From assembly GCA_015039365.1 (NCBI GenBank), contig WION01000138.1:62001-126000 (forward strand): a stretch of 64,000 nucleotides of DNA, read 5' to 3'. The translations under genes and the position numbers were made by a program. The notes under the pieces are model-generated. The model saw nothing but the letters and a program-made list of their open reading frames with translations. It did no database searches and was not told the origin of the DNA. Source of the stretch: Amanita rubescens (Eukaryota > Basidiomycota > Agaricomycetes > Agaricales > Amanitaceae). Positions 30,161 through 41,199 of the stretch are shown piece after piece; positions within the stretch are counted from its first letter, which is position 1; every line of letters begins with the position of its first letter.

Positions 30161-32615
30161 ATGGCCCAACCAAGTTCGTCCATCAAAACGAAAACACCAG
30201 AGGATCTTCTCAAAAGTGTCCCTTTCCATCTCGTTTTTCGAGCTGAAGACGGCGCAACTGTCAAGACGAGTACCATCTCATCTGAGAAGTTAGCCAAGAA
30301 GGATGCCACCCCGCTCCAAGACCTGAGGACGAATGGGAACTTGTGGGTTCTTTCTACTTTGCGCCTTGACCCCACCTTACTATACACATCCTTTCTGTGT
30401 ATAGGTCGTCGAGATACCGCTTTTGTTTTCCAGCTGATAGCAACACGATATCGGAAGACACCACACTAGGATCATACATCTTATCTACCAAAAAAGTGCG
30501 CTTGTTCTGCATTTGACACGGAATGACGAAGCTTACTGTAATCATACTGGGTCGCAGAATGTTACCGCACTCCAAAATGCAGGAGCAGAAGAGATGGTTG
30601 CGATACTCACGCTGTCCTACAGATCAAACGCAGCGTTCAGACTTGGCCAGCAGACTTTGTCAACGTGAGGGTCACCTATGTCGTCCACCGCATCACCACC
30701 CAACTGATGACCACTGAAAGGGATCCCACAGACATGTCCGAGCATGACTGGAATGTTGTTATGTTGAACAATTCCTTACTCCACGGAATGGTCTATGATC
30801 CCGAGAGTAAGACCCTGCAACCAGCCAGAGAACCTGGTAAGTCTAACTTGAAGCTTGGGTGCCTGAGTAGGCCAGATCTCTAAGGAAAGCCAGGCTGACC
30901 ATTGTTCGATAATAGCATTTAAACTCAAAGGGTTCCATCCCGACCGATATGCCTCACCAGGAGGCACTACTCCTAGTTGCCTGGACAGCCAGGTAAGACC
31001 TCTACCATACGGTCCGATTTTTACTGCAGAGGGTTGGCTAACTTTCACCAGCATAATTTCTTAGCCCCCGCTTTTGAGATAGTCGATGATTCCACAGTTA
31101 CATTTACCTCTGTGAGGAATTCGCTCCAAATGTCAATGATAAAGAATGGCTTTTCTTCTTGGAGCGTAGAAGCATCTCTGTGGGCAACACTACCCTTTAA
31201 TTTCTATGTTTCCATTGTGACAAGGCTTTTGCAGTTCTGGAGGCTACAGTGGATTTTCTGGTGGTGTGAATGCCAGCGGCGGCCAATCATCCCAGGATCT
31301 CCAGACTGCAGCCAAGGAACAAACGATGGACGTTGTCCATTCATCGTACAATGTGCGTTTACTATGCGTGGTCTGGATGTATATTATGATTTTGACACCC
31401 AGTTTTAATAGTTCCCACGCGTGAAGGTCTTTCTTGATGGCGATGACCTTGAAGTGTCGGACGTTTGCAAAGAGTTCATCCGCACCGAGGGCCAAGGATA
31501 CGATGGCGTCCAGAAGTTTTACAATAAATTTGGTGTGCTCTGTGTCTCCTGTTTTCATGAAGTGCTTAGGTTTATGTGTGAACAGGAACCATTTTTAGCT
31601 GTTCTGTCGTACTCGGAGCCCGCTTGCATAGCACCGTTGAATCGAGCTCATGCATAGAGGTCACGGGACAGACAACGAAAGAACAAAAGACAGCTGCGGT
31701 TTCTGCCTCGTTCTCATCTCCATTTGTTTCTAGATCGGCCGGAGCTTCAAAATCTCAGTGTATGAACTGGGAGGCGCGAGGCGGGACGACATTCTTGGCG
31801 ATTGAGTGAGTATGAAGTCAAGGGTGTCTAACCGAATACTGAAGCATATTGCCGATAGACCGACTGCTTGGATCAACACAGTTGGCACGTACCAGAATTG
31901 GAGAGTGATAGAGGTAAGTTAGATCTTTAATGTTTAATGTTTACTTGAGAAGAATAATTAATGGTGTGTACTAGCGTCACAGCGTGAGAAATATCTTCAA
32001 TGTAGGGCCCAGACTCATGCTATTCGACGGCATGTCTGGGATATTGCCGTATATCGAGCCGAACAGGGTCTACCTAATTGGTAGTGATGGTCGGCTGCTG
32101 AAGTGCTCTTCCAGTGGTGTCATTAGCCTCGTTGATCCTAACATTGCTCAGGGCGGCAGTGCGACTCAGGTATGTGACTGCCTCGTAGTTTTTGCAACAC
32201 CTTGATAGACAGATTCAGTGGTTTATTGTCAAGTCTGATCTCCGGGTAACTGTAACTGACTTGGACAAGCAAAAAGAACTGCGCTATGACACCAGGACTG
32301 GTGTTCGTGCAGGCGAACCATCCTTTTCATGGAAGGTCTGGCAGGCGTCACCGGGGTCTGACTCTTTCTTGTGATTATCCATTCTTGCCACTGTTGTAAT
32401 GACGCTGAATGCTGATCAATTATTTCTCTGGCAGCATATCTTGTTCCAACTCTGAGGAAAAGAATATAGCCCTTGAGGCGGACATTTCACCCTCTGATAA
32501 GGTAAGTCAGAACATCTGTTACCCTAAAATTGAGATCTGATGTTTTGTGCAGGTTTTAATGAAACCCCTCGATATACGTAGTGACAATCAAGTCTGGCGC
32601 CTTTTGCTAGTTTAG
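30161..32615 (+). CDS. MACPF-like (perforin-type) protein, multi-exon
   Basis: I assign this to the fungal MAC/perforin-like group, whose members can form membrane pores, from exon fragments rather than one long frame. The start at 30161 (MAQPSSSIKTKTPEDLL) begins a small N-terminal domain. At about 31060-31150 comes an exon encoding FEIVDDSTVTFTSVRNSLQ and then NGFSSWSVEASL, the usual sequence before the MACPF core. At 31420-31560 an exon reads FPRVKVFLDGDDLEVSDVCK and then a segment like KFYNKFGVL, typical of the core. Around 31850-31910 comes an INTVGTYQNWRVIE-like piece. The C-terminal part (31980-32615) carries a separate repeat-like domain (LMLFDGMSGILPYIEPN; KSDLRVTVTDLDKQKELRYD). Several expected stretches are not evident, so the gene may be partly decayed or my exons incomplete. 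No signal peptide is evident. Confidence 0.5.
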
Positions 32616-34370
32616 GGTTGAAATTTTAGTTGGAAGCAAAGCTACTTGAGTACTTGTATTAGGATGGACAATTGAAATGTACTTGAACGGTGGTGAATCA
32701 CCAATTGTCACTGGTAGAGATGGGCCATTGGTGAGCACAGAAAGTACTAAATCTTTCGCCAAGACGCACACTTGAAGTCTCCCTCGATTTCTCTCTCGGC
32801 GCTTGCATCCGCTTGGTCGAACTTGCTCTCCTCACTTTCAGACACTTCACTCTCGCTCGACCCTTATGGAGTGAAATTTAAATTCCGAGCGCATTGAAGC
32901 AAAATGCACACCTAGTGCGTCTTCTTCACTGGATTCAAGGCTGGCGTGTTCAGGCTCCGATGAAATCATATGGGCAGGTCATTACTGTGTCAGTGACGTC
33001 TGTCACTGTCAGACTCACATAGCAACATCAGCGCGTTTAACTTTAAGCGCTACCGATATGCCATAGTACCCTCGTCGTGCTATGTTACTAGCTCTCTGTC
33101 GCTTTCCGGAAATGCCCTACTCCCTCTCTTTTGAGGCAGTCGGATAATTTTCATTCAGAGTACTATATCTGTTTACTCGAGTCTTTTTGCTTAGCATGGG
33201 TATTTATATTTATATACTTGTACACGATCGTTTCGATGTATGTTCTTTTACAATGCAAAATGTACTTGCTGCCGATGGCGGCCCAAAGGATACATCGTCT
33301 AGCAGTGGTCGAATACTTGTTGGACAAGTATAGTGCATGTTAGCAAGTCAGACAACTCTGATATCGGCCGGGGGAGGTGCCATGTTGAGGTATTTGCTTG
33401 AGGACACCAAGGTATGTAATATGTATTGCGTGCCTGAACAAAGAATGAATTTTAGAGGATACAGTGACAACGCGAGAAAACGTACCGTTTTGAGTTTCCC
33501 CCATCCTCACGGCTAGAGAGGCTGAGGACATCTACCAAGTAGCAGAAAACGCGCGTCAGAGGGCCCCCATGATGGATCCCGTTTGTCAACTGAAAGCCTT
33601 TTCTTGTCGATTCCAATCAGAGTAGCATCGATGACTTCGACTTGTTGCCAACATCAGCTTGGATTCCTCCACCCATGGGAGAGCAAACTTGGCGACATAC
33701 AATGTTGGCCCTGCGGCGCGCCCTCGCTAATGCTGTTGAGCAAATACATGGATTGGAGCAGAATGCACATACCTTCTTTCTCCCAAGTCCAATACCAGAA
33801 GCCTTACGAATTGATTATTCCGATGTCCCAATCACTCCTCGGCACTTGTTCCCGCTTGCTCTCGACAACTTTAGACACCTCACTCTACTAGACACTTGGT
33901 AAGTGCGTAGTATGCGCGTTAAAACGAAACGCACACCTAGCGCGTCCTCTTCAAGCTCACGTCCGCGACTCCGCGTCTGAAGCTGAAGGCTCTTCTAGAA
34001 TTTGTTTGGCAACGTTCGATTACGTAACTTACCCAATGCTGATACTATGGACAACATCGCTCGTTATGGAAATGTGACGTTTCGCCCCTCAGTGTATCAG
34101 ACAATCAACTCCACTTTAGCTCGTCCAGGTATACAACAAACATAACCGCTGGTGACCCATCCCGCGGGACCGAGTACCCAACGTTCTCCTCAACAGGGCG
34201 CTACCGTTCAGGTGCGAACCATTGTTAATTATTATTTTTATTAAATCTCACTCGACCTAGTTTTTCCACCGCAGGACAAAATCCCTACACGATCTTCTCA
34301 CAGAACCAGGCGTACTTTCGCATTATGCATCGACTGGTGAGTCACTGTTCACGCCGAAATCATTAAACTT
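32616..34370. other. Degenerate stretch before the retrotransposon
   Basis: No intact gene. Two diverged copies of one segment (see repeat entry) have protein-like but broken frames, such as LFPLALDNFRHLTLLDTW near 33850. Probably remnants of a decayed gene pair. The left target site of the copia element is at its right edge. Confidence 0.45.
32790..33985. repeat. Diverged direct duplication about 1 kb apart
   Basis: A segment at about 32790-32965 recurs at about 33835-33985. Shared landmarks in the same order are a TTxAGACACxTCACTCT word (32838 and 33871), a CACACCTAGYGCGTC word (32908 and 33930) and following TCTTCA/TCTTCAAG. Identity is moderate and there are short gaps. It looks like an old tandem duplication of a now broken gene. 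Confidence 0.5.
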
Positions 34371-34777
34371 TGACGAAGAAGACAGGTCTACGCGAGAGCG
34401 TGTCCACAGCATGAGCAGGTGCAATAGCTTACCTATTGCGATATAGTCTTAGCACTACCCTTCGGCGTAGTAGTGATAGTAAGAGGAAGAGAATGGATTA
34501 TTCTATTCTACGATACAGGACAGGTTTATATACTAAGAGAGAACAAATATGTGTCTACATATGTGTAAGCGTATAGTATAGATGAGAAGATATGGCGTGC
34601 TAAGCACACCATAAGGTGTGATCATGAGTCTATCATGATATCACAATGATATCATAATGAAGTCATTATGATGTCATCTCTATGTCATACATAAAGGATG
34701 ACGCGAGCGATATGAGTAACATTGATTGTAGTCAATCAGTAGTTAATCATTCTATAAATATAATTCTATATTTAACA
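34371..34777 (-). repeat. 3' LTR (in element orientation)
   Basis: 407 bp, identical by eye to 42097-42503. Starts TG and ends CA on the plus strand. Contains dense short inverted repeats around 34630-34680 (ATGATATCA-type words) and a TATATAAA word on the minus strand near 34525-34532. Confidence 0.97.
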
Positions 34778-34790
34778 CACCCCTTCGCTT
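34778..34790 (-). other. Polypurine tract
   Basis: On the minus strand the sequence directly before the 3' LTR reads AAGCGAAGGGGTG, the purine-rich primer expected for plus-strand DNA synthesis. Confidence 0.75.
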
Positions 34791-34799
34791 AGATATCCT

Positions 34800-37700
34800 T
34801 TATTTAAAGTCTATGATATTCTCATCATAGAAGGGATCTATATCCGATTCCTGTTGATCAATAAGACCATCAAGAAGTTCCATCAACTTCTTGTGTGATA
34901 GACGATCAATTTCATCTAATTCAAGATTTTGCCAATCAAGAATAAATTTCGTCAGATCACGGATTTCCTCAGTCTCTAATCGATCTGGTCTTTTGATTAA
35001 TGCATTTGTAGAAGTCGGATATTCTTCTAAGGAAAGTCCCAATCGTTCTCTAAAGAATTTGACCTTTTCAAAGGATAAATTCTTAGTCATGAGATCCGCA
35101 TTCTGCTCGTTGGTTGGTATATATTCGAGGACTACCTTTTTAGTCTCGATCAACTCGCGAACGAAATGATAGCGAATATCTATATGTTTGGAACGATGTT
35201 CTTGTGCAGGATTTTGTGCCCAAAATATAGCGCCTTGGTTATCTACGCTAAGTAAGATGCTTTTTATGGGTGCACCTATTTCATAAAATAGATTTTCAAC
35301 CCATGCAATTTGTCTTGCAGCATCTGATAAAGATATGTATTCTGCTTCAGTCGAAGACAGAGCTACAGTCTTTTGTTTTCTACTCGTCCAAGCTACCGCA
35401 CCACCAGCTAACATTAAGACATAACCGTTTATAGATCGTCGTGTATTACGATCAGCGGCCCAGTCAGCGTCAGCGTAGGCTCTAAATTTATTATTGCCTT
35501 TGGCGCTATAAACGATTTTGACGTTTAAGGTATGAGCAATGTATTTGACTATATACAAGGCTTTCTGAATATGTTCTTGGGACGGGTTTGAAGAAAATTG
35601 GGACATCAAAATAACTGCATAGATTATATCAGGCCTAGTTCCTAAGGCGAGATATAGAAGGGATCCTATTATCTGTTGATAATAAGAACGTTCCTGTGGT
35701 GTGCATTCTCCTTCATTCTTTATAGGAGCATACCCAGCAGGTAACGGTGTGCGGACAGACTTGCAATCTTCAAGTCCAAATCGCTTGACAACCTTCAAGG
35801 CATAAGGACCTTGATCTATGACTAAGAATCCTAAATCACGGTTGTAATTGACTTGGATTCGTAAATACTCTTTGATCTTTCCAAGATCACGACATTCCCA
35901 CATCTCCATAAATTTCTTTTTAATGGATGCGATGGTGGAATCGTCATTTCCCATAAAGAGTATATCATCGACATACAATATGCATATCGTAATAGTATTC
36001 TTGCCTTTACGAACGTAAACGCCAGAATCAGACAAGCATCGCTCGAAATGCAACGATTTCAACGATTTATCAGCTTGTTTATTCCAGGCATATGATGCCT
36101 GTTTCAATCCATATATGGCTTTCCTCAGCCTATATACTTTAGATTCTTGTCCTTTTACAACAAAACCTTCTGGCTGGGCCATGTAAATATCTTCATCAAG
36201 ATCGCCATATAAGAAGGCAGTTTTTACATCTAGGGCTTGTATATCCCAATTTTCAAGCACTGATGTGGCCAGAAGTATTCGGATTGTTTCATATCTCGCT
36301 ACAGGCGAGAATGTTTCGTCGTAATCTAATCCGGGACGTTGACTAAAACCTTTAGCTACGACGCGAGCTTTTTTGCGTCCATCGGTTTTTAAGTCGAAAA
36401 CCCAACGACATCTGATTAGGTTTCGTCCTTTTGGAAGATCAACTAACTCCCAAATATCTCTAGATTGAAGAGATTTAAATTCGTCATCCATTGCAATCTT
36501 CCATTGTTTATACAATTGAGGATTACTGGAGCGCATTTTAGATATATCTCTATAGTCATATGGAATATTATCCACAAGGGGGACAGCCGCTTTTAGAAGG
36601 AAATGAAGGAATTCATTTCCAGATTCATTAATCATTCGGGTTAAATGATCATGTTCTGCAGATTTTAATTCAGACTTTAAAGCAAAGATTTCTTTGAGTA
36701 GAGAGGCAGATTCATTCATTCTATCAGGGTTCCTGTCTGTTGACGGTGGATCCTGAGTTGAAGAACTCGGAGTTTTATCTTTTAACTGCTCTCGTAAAGC
36801 GTCTCGCTTTTGCTGAATTTCCGCTTCTATCTGTGCAGGAGTTTTATCTCCATACGCGTTGTCTCTTTGTACCCTTGGAATTGGAAAACGACCAGAACGG
36901 CGAGGACCTATTTGTACAGAGGGTGGACCAGGATCAGATACGATCGGTGGAGGAGGTCTAGGTCTCTGAGCAAATTCTCTAAAACGATCTCTTTGACGTT
37001 GTTCAAATTGATCAAATTCTCGATCCGTCATAAATGGGTTTTCTATATCATCACGATCTCTTTGATTTAAAGAGAAGGGATTATCTTCATCCATAGGACT
37101 ACGAGGTGAAGGTGGCCTAGATACATATGGTATCGGAGTTATAGGCCTAGAAGGAACAGGAGTCTCCTCTTTTATTTGTGGAGAGGGAGTACGTCTAAAG
37201 GGTTCAGGAGTTTTACGTTTCTTAAACATATCACTCATTTGACGTTTGAATTGATCTCGTAAACGAGACTGTTTATCAATTCCTTGACCCTTTTTCCAAT
37301 CATCGCGTTGTCTACGATAATTGTCACGTCTTTCTTGTTCTCTTTCTTCTCTTTGCCTTCGGATATTATCTTCCAAGAAATCTCTTCGACGATCGGCAAA
37401 TTCATCACCATCGTCATCATCGTTTGAATCATCAGAAGGGTCTGATTGCTGTCTATCAGGAGATGCACCCCTTCGATCCAAACCGGGTGAGCGTCTTCTG
37501 CTCGGAGAACGTCTACGGTTCTCTGGGAGTAAGTCATCTAAATCCAAATTTTGTGGAGGGCGGTTAGGTTCCTCTTGAGGAATCGCCTCCCAGATCGGAC
37601 CAAGATCTTCAGTAATTATATCTATAGTCTTTCCTTTGCGCGGAAACCTGTTTTCAAAGAATGTAGCCTGGGAGGATATGACCAGTGTGTTTGTTGACGT

Positions 37701-40646
37701 CATGAACCTATAGCCTTTGGTTCCTGATTCATATCCTACAAAAGTGCATAAGACGGATTTTTCGGACAGCTTATCCGGTCTCCGTTGATCAGGGATAAAT
37801 ACCCAGGCTTCACATCCAAATACTCGAAAGTATGATACGTCTGGCTTTTTATTAAGAAGATTTTCCAGAGGGGTCTTCCATTTAGTCCGTTTTAGGGGAG
37901 TGCGGTTGTACACATGCACAGCCGTTCTGAATGAGAACTCCCACCAAGATTTCGGACATCCTGCGTCTAATCGCATAGCCTCAGCTTTGTCTGACAAAGT
38001 CTGATTCATGCGTTCAACGCGACCATTTTGTTGTGGGGTGTAAGGAGCTGTCTGTTGATGTTTAATTCCTTTGGATTTAAGGAATTCTTCAAAGGCTTTA
38101 TTTACAAATTCCCCCCCTCGATCAGAACGGAGGTGAGAAATAGGTTGTTTAGGATCTACAAACTCATTATACCACCCGGTAAAATATTCTAGAGTTTGAT
38201 CTTTGGTTTTTAATAAACCAATCCACGTATACGAAGTGAAATCGTCTACGATGACACCAATATACTTGTATTTGTGGTAAGATATGGCCGGTACGGTCAT
38301 AAGATCCATATGGAGTAACTCGAAGGGACGAGTAGCTCTCTTTGAAGACAGTTTATAAGGTTTTGCCTTCATTTTGCCTTTTAGACAACCTTCACAACGT
38401 AATTTTCCTTCTGGAAGTGTAACTTCTTTCCATCCATTAACATTTAACGGTATCTTCGAAAAGACTTCGTTAGATGGATGACCAAAACGTTTATGCCAGG
38501 TCTCGTAGTCTAATAGTTTTTCTATAGACTCTGCGTTTGGTTTGTTTGTCGGTCTTCCAAGAATTAATTTAGAATTCCTGTTGGCTAAGCCAGGACCGGA
38601 AACCAATGTAGGATTCATTATAATAATCCTACCTCGAGCGTAAACTAATGTATCATCGGGCATAAGATAATGTCCTTCAATACACGTTCTACCCGAGTCT
38701 GTAAAGGAAAAGACTACCATCTTTTCATCTTGTTTACAAGTTAATCCTTGTCGGATCAATCTGCCGTTTGAAATCAAGCGTGCAGTTGCCCGTGGCATAT
38801 ATAATACCGGGAAGAGCTTTACGAGTGTTGCTTCTCCTGTGGATAACTTGTGTTCAAGTATAACTGTGCCAAGTCCCTCAAGACGATCTAAACCATTAGC
38901 AGTTTTAACACTGTGGTTTTCGTTTGCAGGAAATTCTCTGTATTCAGAGAAGTCTTTCCTACTAAAGGTAAAGTGATCGGATGCACCGGAGTCACACATC
39001 CATAGTGTATCTCCAGTACGTTTTTCTACACATTCCGGACAGGGACATGTCGGATGTACTTTATCCTTAAATTTTCTTTTATTGACCGCTAAACATGTAA
39101 AAGGTTTCTTAAACATGTTACCAATATTATATGATCGTTCGATCATATTTGCATTATAAATGGCAGTATCACACAACTTATCTCTTACGAGGCAGTTTTC
39201 GTCTAAATTTTCTTTATAATTTATACTATCATATAGTACAGATTGTTCAAAGAAGGAATTTATAGTACGACGATGATGTCCCAATTTAGGGAACACCATT
39301 TTCATTGCTGCCTCTATAAAGAGAAAGTTAGCCATTTCCAGCTTTTTAATGGTTTCATACCATTGTTCGCCGTTATCTTCATAGTAATAATCGTCATAAT
39401 ATAGTTCAGCTTCCTGATCTATATCCATATTTTTGTAATCGATATCGTCTGACGATATCCCCATTCCTCGGTTCGATTTATAGGACTCAAAGTCCTGTTC
39501 GTCCTTTTCTCTTTGTTTGCCTTTGCTAGAGCCGGCAACAGGCTCAGTGATGTCATAAGGCCCAATACGGGCAACGGTATGTGCAGAACTCATAGTATGT
39601 TCTGCGGCTTTGGCAGCCTTCTTCTCGGCTGCATCTGCCTTTCGGCGTTCTCGGTTCCTTTCCCAGTTAGGACCACGTGTTTGGCCCTCAACTTTACCCG
39701 GCCAATTTTGATTTGCCGGAGGAGCAGTAGGAGCCGGTGTCTGAGCGCTTTGTGGAGGCCTAGAATAAGGCCTCCCCCCACGTCCACGACCTGCTCCGCG
39801 GCCACGTCCGCGAGCACGTCCTCGTCCTCGACCACGTACTTGTTGCCATGGTTGCTGCTGTTGTTGCGACGTATTAGCCGTCGTAGCAGATTCAGGGTGC
39901 CTTCGGCGCCACTCATTCTGGATTAAGGGAAGTATCCCTTGGATCGTCAGATCCGATGGTTCTGTTGTGGCTAGAACCACAGCGGCAAAATTGTCCCAAT
40001 GACGGGGGACAGCTGAAAGTACAATCATTGCCTGTACATTTGCAGGCAATGTAATTCCGCTTGAGGCTAAGCGGTTAATTATCGCGAGGAGGTCGTTTAA
40101 GGATTGTGTGGGATCCTTTTTATCTTGGAATTTCCAATTTATTGCTAATTGGAAATCATTATATATACCGGCAGACGTTGTCACACCGTATTGTTCTGCT
40201 AAGTTCTGCCATAGAACTCGGGCAGAAACTACATGTTCGTTGATCTGCTGTATTGTAGCAGTACACTTCATGTTTATGGATCCGAGGATGCGATCATCCT
40301 CGACGACCCAATCATCAAAGGCCTTTTTGATAGCCTCTGCATCATCAATCATTTGTTGAGTGATGGCTGGTTGTGCCGGTTGTGCCGGCATTGCGGGTAT
40401 CGCATCTTCAGTTCCTGTTCCCGGAACTGCTGCTGTTGCTGGAACAGCTGGAACAAAGGCTTGAACCCCTGTGTCCAGATAGAATTGTTCCAACGGCGAT
40501 ATCCTCCTTGGACGAACATAATCGGTTTTTAGGTACCGATATAAACCTTTGGTTTGTAATAGGAAACGCATCATGCGTTCCCATTCTTTGTAGTTAGTTC
40601 CATTTAAAACGGGAATGGAACTAGGAATTGTCAAGTCATTAGACAT
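34800..40646 (-). CDS. Copia gag-pol polyprotein, 1,948 aa, intact
   Basis: Single uninterrupted frame. Gag (about 1-300) contains the UBN2-type core (VLNGTNYKEWERMMRFLL). Instead of a CCHC zinc knuckle there is an Arg/Gly-rich box at about 271-295. Protease: DSGA at 552-555. Integrase: zinc site H718, H723, C751, C754 and catalytic D781, D842, E878 (NGRVERMNQ). Then a charged, SR-rich linker of about 270 aa (roughly 1040-1310) with possible nuclear-localisation function. Reverse transcriptase from about 1395, with ALDVKTAFLYGDLDEDIYMA and the YVDD box at 1558-1561. RNase H at about 1715-1860 (AYADADWAADRNTRRSINGY, SSTEAEYISL, RSKHIDIRYHFVREL). All catalytic residues are present. The frame starts one base after the stop of an upstream open frame. 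At 1,948 aa it is well above the roughly 1,300-1,450 aa usual for copia. Confidence 0.97.
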   Translation of the reverse strand: MSNDLTIPSSIPVLNGTNYKEWERMMRFLLQTKGLYRYLKTDYVRPRRISPLEQFYLDTGVQAFVPAVPATAAVPGTGTEDAIPAMPAQPAQPAITQQMIDDAEAIKKAFDDWVVEDDRILGSINMKCTATIQQINEHVVSARVLWQNLAEQYGVTTSAGIYNDFQLAINWKFQDKKDPTQSLNDLLAIINRLASSGITLPANVQAMIVLSAVPRHWDNFAAVVLATTEPSDLTIQGILPLIQNEWRRRHPESATTANTSQQQQQPWQQVRGRGRGRARGRGRGAGRGRGGRPYSRPPQSAQTPAPTAPPANQNWPGKVEGQTRGPNWERNRERRKADAAEKKAAKAAEHTMSSAHTVARIGPYDITEPVAGSSKGKQREKDEQDFESYKSNRGMGISSDDIDYKNMDIDQEAELYYDDYYYEDNGEQWYETIKKLEMANFLFIEAAMKMVFPKLGHHRRTINSFFEQSVLYDSINYKENLDENCLVRDKLCDTAIYNANMIERSYNIGNMFKKPFTCLAVNKRKFKDKVHPTCPCPECVEKRTGDTLWMCDSGASDHFTFSRKDFSEYREFPANENHSVKTANGLDRLEGLGTVILEHKLSTGEATLVKLFPVLYMPRATARLISNGRLIRQGLTCKQDEKMVVFSFTDSGRTCIEGHYLMPDDTLVYARGRIIIMNPTLVSGPGLANRNSKLILGRPTNKPNAESIEKLLDYETWHKRFGHPSNEVFSKIPLNVNGWKEVTLPEGKLRCEGCLKGKMKAKPYKLSSKRATRPFELLHMDLMTVPAISYHKYKYIGVIVDDFTSYTWIGLLKTKDQTLEYFTGWYNEFVDPKQPISHLRSDRGGEFVNKAFEEFLKSKGIKHQQTAPYTPQQNGRVERMNQTLSDKAEAMRLDAGCPKSWWEFSFRTAVHVYNRTPLKRTKWKTPLENLLNKKPDVSYFRVFGCEAWVFIPDQRRPDKLSEKSVLCTFVGYESGTKGYRFMTSTNTLVISSQATFFENRFPRKGKTIDIITEDLGPIWEAIPQEEPNRPPQNLDLDDLLPENRRRSPSRRRSPGLDRRGASPDRQQSDPSDDSNDDDDGDEFADRRRDFLEDNIRRQREEREQERRDNYRRQRDDWKKGQGIDKQSRLRDQFKRQMSDMFKKRKTPEPFRRTPSPQIKEETPVPSRPITPIPYVSRPPSPRSPMDEDNPFSLNQRDRDDIENPFMTDREFDQFEQRQRDRFREFAQRPRPPPPIVSDPGPPSVQIGPRRSGRFPIPRVQRDNAYGDKTPAQIEAEIQQKRDALREQLKDKTPSSSTQDPPSTDRNPDRMNESASLLKEIFALKSELKSAEHDHLTRMINESGNEFLHFLLKAAVPLVDNIPYDYRDISKMRSSNPQLYKQWKIAMDDEFKSLQSRDIWELVDLPKGRNLIRCRWVFDLKTDGRKKARVVAKGFSQRPGLDYDETFSPVARYETIRILLATSVLENWDIQALDVKTAFLYGDLDEDIYMAQPEGFVVKGQESKVYRLRKAIYGLKQASYAWNKQADKSLKSLHFERCLSDSGVYVRKGKNTITICILYVDDILFMGNDDSTIASIKKKFMEMWECRDLGKIKEYLRIQVNYNRDLGFLVIDQGPYALKVVKRFGLEDCKSVRTPLPAGYAPIKNEGECTPQERSYYQQIIGSLLYLALGTRPDIIYAVILMSQFSSNPSQEHIQKALYIVKYIAHTLNVKIVYSAKGNNKFRAYADADWAADRNTRRSINGYVLMLAGGAVAWTSRKQKTVALSSTEAEYISLSDAARQIAWVENLFYEIGAPIKSILLSVDNQGAIFWAQNPAQEHRSKHIDIRYHFVRELIETKKVVLEYIPTNEQNADLMTKNLSFEKVKFFRERLGLSLEEYPTSTNALIKRPDRLETEEIRDLTKFILDWQNLELDEIDRLSHKKLMELLDGLIDQQESDIDPFYDENIIDFK

Positions 40647-40647
40647 G

Positions 40648-41199
40648 TTAGATGAGGAAGGCGGAGGTGATGATTATGATATAGGTGGTTAGAAGACGCC
40701 AAAAGAAATGGAAGTTTCTTTGATTTTCGAGGTTTTCAACCTCTTGGTTATCTCTTTCGAGATTACGGCGTGTACGCCTATTTGCTATGTGTTGGGCTAC
40801 TGAAGTGCCCCTGGGTGGAATCCAAAGATCTAAGGTGGGTGGAACACCTTCTTCGATAGCTGCTTGTCGACGACGATGTATTATTTCGTCTTGCAAGGTA
40901 CGACCGTTTCTTAGTCGTGCGGCTAAGAAGTGATCTCTTCGATCGTGAACTGTGACAGGTCCACGAGTTGTGACACCGAATCTGGTATCAGGGTTGACAA
41001 CACGAACTACCGTCCTAGTATAGGACGAAGATGGAATTGGTGCCGGTGTATCAATAAAAGTCCGGTTCCCTAAGTTTAAGGGAAACGGTGGGATTGGAGA
41101 GTCGTAAGAAGGAGGTAATCTCCGGATAGGCGGAAATGATTCTCCTTCGGCTTCGTAAACTGGTAATGGAGTACTAGTTTCGGAATCCAGTTTTCTTTC
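40648..41199 (-). CDS. Possible extra ORF upstream of gag-pol in the retrotransposon
   Basis: On the minus strand, 183 codons stay open from just after an in-frame TAG at 41200-41202 to a TAA at 40648-40650. The frame has no ATG, but directly before it lies TTTTAG, a good splice acceptor, so a spliced start is possible. The predicted product has a Pro-rich part (PLPVYEAEGESFPPIRRLPP), a basic middle (HRRRQAAIEEG, NRRTRRNLERDNQEVENLEN) and a C-terminal hydrophobic segment FWRLLTTYIIIITSAFLI that could be a membrane anchor. The stop and the gag-pol ATG form TAACATG. An envelope-like or accessory role is speculation; chance openness cannot be excluded. Confidence 0.4.
   Translation of the reverse strand, partial: ERKLDSETSTPLPVYEAEGESFPPIRRLPPSYDSPIPPFPLNLGNRTFIDTPAPIPSSSYTRTVVRVVNPDTRFGVTTRGPVTVHDRRDHFLAARLRNGRTLQDEIIHRRRQAAIEEGVPPTLDLWIPPRGTSVAQHIANRRTRRNLERDNQEVENLENQRNFHFFWRLLTTYIIIITSAFLI

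Noticed and set aside
37235..37578. Frames antisense or shifted inside copia pol
   Set aside because: Shadows of the low-complexity SR-rich linker of the polyprotein.
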